8,240 nucleotides of DNA from Corallococcus sp. CAG:1435. GTDB lineage: Bacteria > Bacillota > Clostridia > Christensenellales > CAG-314. The stretch is taken from contig HF998473.1 in NCBI GenBank assembly GCA_000433775.1, forward strand, positions 23,297-31,536. The letters run 5' to 3'. Numbering within the stretch: the stretch's first letter is position 1; each line of letters starts with the position of its first letter. Shown piece after piece: positions 5,700-8,240 of this stretch. The position numbers were made by a program, and so were the translations under genes. The notes beneath the pieces were generated by a model. The model worked only from the letters and a program-made list of their open reading frames with translations. It did no database searches and had not been told where the DNA came from.

Positions 5700-6197
5700 T
5701 TACGCTTTTTGCACAAAATCCTTGAATTGTTGCAAAGTCATCAGTTCCTTTGCCACGGCAAGCAACTTGTCGTTGAACTTGTCCACCATCTGGCAGGTGA
5801 GCAAAATCATGTACTTGCAGGCGGCAAGGCTTACTTCGCACCCCTCGATGGGCATAAGCATTTTGAAACCGACGTAGCCGGTGTCGACGTTGTATTCGAA
5901 ACAACCGTTGAGCATGGAAAAGTTTGCAATGTGCAAGGCTTTGCCCACCACGTCACGGGTGGCTTCCGGCACAATGAAAGGAAGAGGCGATTTGACGTAA
6001 AACAATTTCCTTTCCTCGTTTACGTAAAAACGCAAATTGACGGTGAGGTCTTTGCCCACGGCGGTAGTGTTTATCGTGCGTGTTTCGTCGTTGCGGGAGT
6101 ACTTCCATTTCATATTGTCCAACTGCGTGCAAAGGGTGGAATACACCTTTTGTGCGTCATTTGCAATAACCATGTTTCTGTCGAAAATTTTTCCCAT
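5700..6197 (-). CDS. YbjN-like small protein
   Basis: 165 residues with no signal peptide or membrane segment, so probably cytosolic. The layout resembles the YbjN / sensory-transduction-regulator-like fold (related to type III secretion chaperones). It has an N-terminal helix (ANDAQKVYSTLCTQLD), strands WKYSRND, LTVNLRFYVN and LFYVKSPLPFIVP, a central helix with ALHIANFSMLNGCFEYN, then DTGYVGFKML and a long helical C-terminus ending in LQQFKDFVQKA. The asparagine-glycine feature ANFSMLNGCFEYNVDTG is the most typical part. Function in this family is poorly defined and I assign none. The start at ATG 6197 is supported by AAGGAG 8 bases upstream and a promoter at 6219-6247. Its 3' end is duplicated downstream, suggesting it was once one of several tandem paralogues. 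Confidence 0.8.
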   Translation of the reverse strand: MGKIFDRNMVIANDAQKVYSTLCTQLDNMKWKYSRNDETRTINTTAVGKDLTVNLRFYVNEERKLFYVKSPLPFIVPEATRDVVGKALHIANFSMLNGCFEYNVDTGYVGFKMLMPIEGCEVSLAACKYMILLTCQMVDKFNDKLLAVAKELMTLQQFKDFVQKA

Positions 6198-6218
6198 AAG
6201 TTTTCTCCTTGTAGTTAC

Positions 6219-6247
6219 ATTTTACCACATGCCGCTTTTTTTTGCAA
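6219..6247 (-). promoter_or_regulatory. Promoter of the YbjN-like gene
   Basis: Minus-strand TTGCAA (6242-6247) and TAAAAT (6219-6224) with a 17-base spacer, giving a short leader that carries the AAGGAG ribosome binding site before ATG 6197. Confidence 0.65.
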
Positions 6248-6295
6248 CGGCAGGACGAAATTTTTTGTGACGCAAAAAGGCGATTTGTTTGTTTG

Positions 6296-6324
6296 TTGCG
6301 AAAAATTGCGTTTTGGTGTATAAT
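6296..6324 (+). promoter_or_regulatory. Promoter of the DUF3737 gene
   Basis: TTGCGA (6296-6301) and a perfect TATAAT (6319-6324) with a 17-base spacer. Start near 6331, leaving a leader of about 40 bases. It is divergent from the promoter at 6219-6247, with about 50 bases between the two -35 boxes. Confidence 0.75.
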
Positions 6325-6372
6325 CAGGACATATTTTATTGAAATAACTGCTGTTGACAGTACAGGTAATTT

Positions 6373-7218
6373 ATGTTGAAAATACAAAACAAAAAATTTG
6401 ACGAAGAACGTGCTTTGTACGCTTTGAAAAACGCTACGCTGGAAAACTGCATCTTTGACGGGCCTGCCGACGGCGAATCGGCGCTGAAAGAAACAGCCGA
6501 CCTCACCTTGACAAACTGTGTGTTTCATTTGCGTTATCCGCTGTGGCACTGCCACAATTTCACCCTTGACGATTGTGAATTTTCCTCGACGGCAAGGGCG
6601 GCAATGTGGTACGACGAGGGAGGAATCTTTCGCCGTTGCACCTTGCAAGGCATAAAAGCATTCAGGGAATGCTCCGACATTCACATTTCCGACTGCAAGG
6701 TGGATTCGCCGGAATTTGGCTGGTTTTGCCACAACATGACGCTGGACAGTTGCACCGTGCAGGCAGAGTACCTGTTTTTGAAAAGCGACAAACTGCACCT
6801 TGACAATGTCAACTTTGATGGGAAATATTCCTTTCAGTACGTTGCCGACAGCGTCGTGCAAAACAGCGTGCTGGTAACAAAGGACGCTTTTTGGCATGCG
6901 CACAACGTTACGGTGAAAAACTGCCGTGTCGTGGGAGAATACCTCGGCTGGTACTCCGACGGGCTGACGCTGGAAAACTGCGACATCTACGGCACGCAAC
7001 CGTTGTGCTACTGCAAAAACCTTACGCTGAAAAACTGCACCATGCACGGATGCGACCTGGCATTTGAAAAATCCGAAGTTGTCGCACAGATAAACGGTTC
7101 CGTGATGTCCGTCAAAAACCCGTTGAAAGGAAAAATTACCGCCGACAGCATTGGCGAATTAGTGCTTGACAAAGGCTACGAAAATGCCTGCGAAATAGTA
7201 ACTAAAAAACAAATTTGA
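6373..7218 (+). CDS. DUF3737 family right-handed beta-helix protein
   Basis: 281 residues matching, from family knowledge, the DUF3737 pattern. Short strand-turn repeats of about 20 residues carry x-L-x-N-C steps (ATLENCIF, LTLTNCVF, FTLDDCEF, MTLDSCTV, VTVKNCRV, LTLENCDI, LTLKNCTM). Family landmarks are LRYPLWHC at 53-60, SPEFGWFCHN at 112-121, GKYSFQYV at 150-157, TKDAFWHAHN at 169-178, GTQPLCYCKN at 207-216 and DLAFEKSEV at 228-236. These repeats should stack into a solenoid with a ladder of Asn and Cys residues. There is no signal peptide, so it is probably cytosolic. The biochemical role of the family is not established. The start at ATG 6373 has only a weak AGGT upstream, but the family N-terminus begins here. 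It is unusually cysteine-rich, as fits an anaerobe. Confidence 0.92.
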   Translation: MLKIQNKKFDEERALYALKNATLENCIFDGPADGESALKETADLTLTNCVFHLRYPLWHCHNFTLDDCEFSSTARAAMWYDEGGIFRRCTLQGIKAFRECSDIHISDCKVDSPEFGWFCHNMTLDSCTVQAEYLFLKSDKLHLDNVNFDGKYSFQYVADSVVQNSVLVTKDAFWHAHNVTVKNCRVVGEYLGWYSDGLTLENCDIYGTQPLCYCKNLTLKNCTMHGCDLAFEKSEVVAQINGSVMSVKNPLKGKITADSIGELVLDKGYENACEIVTKKQI

Positions 7219-7338
7219 CAAAATTTGTACTACCGTATTAAAAAAACTGTTACTGCCGAAACTTTGCAAGACAGGCAGAGTTTACAAACAAAACGCCGGA
7301 CACTTTTAGACAACGCTTTTTGTTTACAAAAAACTTTC

Positions 7339-7370
7339 AAAGTTCCAAACATGCTTTGGAACTTTTTTTT
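7339..7370 (+). terminator. Terminator after the DUF3737 gene
   Basis: AAAGTTCCAAA (7339-7349) and TTTGGAACTTT (7355-7365) form an 11-bp perfect stem with a 5-base loop, followed by a T-run ending at 7370. The 120 bases between the DUF3737 stop and this hairpin hold no gene or other signal that I can see. Confidence 0.85.
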
Positions 7371-7473
7371 GTTGCAAAAAAGTTGTGCTAAATGCAAAAA
7401 CACAAATTTTCCAAGAAGGCAAAAGCGTGTAGTTGCCGTGCAAATTGGCAACACTTTGGCAGGAGGTGTTTTT

Positions 7474-7620
7474 ATGAAATGTTTTGGCTGTAACAGAGAA
7501 ATAGACAACAACGACTACTGTATTTGTACCAAGTGCAGAAAAACAATGTGTCCGCAATGTGCCGCAAAAAACAGTTTTGTGTGTTCGCAATGTGGCGGAG
7601 ATATTGCCTATCTTTCCTGA
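7474..7620 (+). CDS. 48-residue zinc-ribbon-like protein
   Basis: Very small protein with nine cysteines, arranged as CxxC (3,6), CxCxxC (16,18,21), CxxC (26,29) and CxxC (37,40). This is enough for two zinc sites in a treble-clef or double zinc-ribbon arrangement (MKCFGCNREI ... VCSQCGGDI). Such miniature ribbons are common as nucleic-acid or protein-binding modules; I cannot name a family. AGGAGG at 7461-7466 lies 7 bases before ATG 7474, a near-ideal ribosome binding site and the reason for this start. The open frame extends upstream to 7225 but crosses the terminator at 7339-7370. A 6-bp hairpin (GTTGCC/GGCAAC, 7432-7452) just precedes the ribosome binding site. No clear promoter is seen. 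Confidence 0.75.
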   Translation: MKCFGCNREIDNNDYCICTKCRKTMCPQCAAKNSFVCSQCGGDIAYLS

Positions 7621-7656
7621 TTTCCACTTGATTTTGGCAGATGCTGACAGCAAACA

Positions 7657-7686
7657 TTGCTTTTTGCCGTACTTTTTGTCTACAAT
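7657..7686 (+). promoter_or_regulatory. Possible promoter of the terminal phage-like gene
   Basis: TTGCTT (7657-7662) and TACAAT (7681-7686) separated by 18 bases, giving a start near 7693 and a leader of about 27 bases carrying AGGAGG. The -35 box matches only three positions. Confidence 0.4.
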
Positions 7687-7719
7687 CTAGCCGTGCGAAG
7701 GTTAGACGAGGAGGTACGG

Positions 7720-8240
7720 TTGACAAACTTTACAATTTCTGCCACTCTTGAAGAAAACAAGGATTTGACAATTACGAAAACTGCCCCGCAAAATCAGGGC
7801 GAAAACGAAACAAGTTGCATTTTGGTAACTGTGCCGCATTCCCTTGTGAGCGGCTACGAGTTCTATCTGGAATTTTTGTGTCCGTCAAACAAAAAATACC
7901 TGTCGCCCGTCCTTTCAAAGTACGAGGAAACAGAAACGGGCGTTGTCTACGATTGCCTTATTCCCGCCTGCGTGCTTGGGGAAGAAGGATTGGTAATGTT
8001 TCAGTTGGTGGCAAGAAGCGACATGGACAAATCGGTTGTTTTGAAGTCCAATTTCAGCAGAAAAACGTCCTTTTTCGTGCGCCCGTCGGTAAATGCCACC
8101 GAAAAAACGTTGCGCATTGACGACTACTTTGCTTCTATGCAGGAAAAAGTGGACGGTTTCGAAGAACAACTTAACACAGCGCAACTGAACATATCAAACA
8201 AAGTTTCCTTCAAAAAGCAAAGCCTTTCGGATGCGGAAAA
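7720..8240 (+). CDS. Phage baseplate/tail-like protein, N-terminal part
   Basis: Open at the right edge; 173 codons visible. The start is TTG 7720 because AGGAGGT lies 5 bases upstream and the frame is closed at 7645; the alternative GTG at 7693 has no ribosome binding site. The first 130 or so residues look like a beta-sandwich: TNFTISATLEENKDLTITKTAPQ, a strand pair EFYLEFLCPSNKKYLSP, then LIPACVLGEEGLVMFQLVARSD and VLKSNFSRKTSFFVRPSVNATE. This order, input strands, then an 'x-L-x-x-x-G-x-x-x-x-Q-x-x-x-R' strand, then 'S-x-x-F-x-x-V-x-x-S-x-N-A-T', resembles the N-terminal domain of BppU-like baseplate upper proteins of siphophages. A helical, probably coiled-coil segment follows (YFASMQEKVDGFEEQLNTAQ), as in tail fibre attachment proteins. 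The family call is from memory of the pattern and is tentative. Confidence 0.5.
   Translation, partial: MTNFTISATLEENKDLTITKTAPQNQGENETSCILVTVPHSLVSGYEFYLEFLCPSNKKYLSPVLSKYEETETGVVYDCLIPACVLGEEGLVMFQLVARSDMDKSVVLKSNFSRKTSFFVRPSVNATEKTLRIDDYFASMQEKVDGFEEQLNTAQLNISNKVSFKKQSLSDAE

Larger units (their letters stand above)
5094..5848. repeat. Decayed tandem array of gene tail, terminator and spacer
   Basis: Three diverged units. The right-hand pair, 5388-5614 and 5622-5848, has a period of 234 bases and about five mismatches in 227 positions. The left-hand pair, 5115-5310 and 5327-5522, has a period of 212 and about five mismatches in 196, with weaker similarity continuing left to 5094. On the minus strand each unit consists of the end of the YbjN-like gene, its terminator and a following spacer. 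The spacer contains TTGCCC/GGGCAA inverted arms around CGCAAC. The different periods show that internal segments were lost, as when tandem gene copies collapse by unequal recombination. Confidence 0.9.

Noticed and set aside
5094..5848. CRISPR-like array
   Set aside because: Repeat units exceed 200 bases with homologous, not unique, intervening sequence, and they contain gene tails and terminators.
4844..5904. Minus-strand open frames of 212 and 216 codons through the array
   Set aside because: They read through three terminators and in a different frame from the intact gene's tail, and the repeated peptide blocks merely mirror the DNA repeats.
6157..7047. 296-codon minus-strand open frame
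   Set aside because: It lies antisense to the DUF3737 gene and the divergent promoters; its repetitive look (FQR, VFAVAQ) is the shadow of the beta-helix repeats.
7225..7473. Upstream extension of the zinc-ribbon protein to 131 residues
   Set aside because: The extra part crosses a strong terminator and has no ribosome binding site, while ATG 7474 has an ideal one.

Overview
The window looks like chromosome from a strict anaerobe of the Firmicutes (Clostridia-like). The evidence is an oxygen-sensitive class III ribonucleotide reductase with an NrdR operator pair, a small single-cluster ferredoxin, AGGAGG-type ribosome binding sites, sigma-A type promoters and many U-tailed intrinsic terminators. 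TAA, TAG and TGA all act as ordinary stops. The species cannot be named from the sequence alone.

Left part (1-1420): the C-terminal end of a HAD-family hydrolase (+ strand) is followed by a roughly 500-base gap. That gap holds a strong minus-strand promoter (677-705) and a perfect 16-bp terminator hairpin (561-599), which together would define an RNA of about 110 nt with no obvious protein. A 58-residue ferredoxin gene (745-921, -) follows, then about 450 bases without a recognisable gene.

Centre (1389-4868, all - strand): a redox/DNA-precursor operon. Transcription starts at a TTGACA-18-TACAAT promoter preceded by two NrdR boxes 32 bp apart centre to centre. The first gene is nrdD, anaerobic ribonucleoside-triphosphate reductase, with a CxxC redoxin domain fused to its C-terminus. 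Four bases later comes trxB (thioredoxin reductase), then a terminator. The natural reading is that TrxB reduces the redoxin tail, which re-reduces the NrdD active site. In this sequence trxB is broken near its start by a perfect 20-bp tandem duplication inside the FAD-binding glycine loop. Without the extra copy it would encode a normal 302-residue enzyme. No NrdG activase gene is in the window.

Between nrdD and position 5700 lies a decayed tandem repeat array. The 3' end of the neighbouring YbjN-like gene (5700-6197, -), its terminator and a spacer are repeated, leaving two headless gene tails and three nearly identical terminators in a row. A fourth, unrelated terminator with an alternative fold (4947-4992) lies just before the NrdR boxes.

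Right part: a divergent promoter pair (6219-6324) serves the YbjN-like gene (-) and a DUF3737 beta-helix protein (+). After a terminator comes a tiny nine-cysteine zinc-ribbon-like protein (7474-7620, +). The last gene is open-ended, starts at TTG (7720) with a near-ideal ribosome binding site, and resembles the N-terminal part of phage baseplate/tail proteins, so a phage-derived region may begin here.
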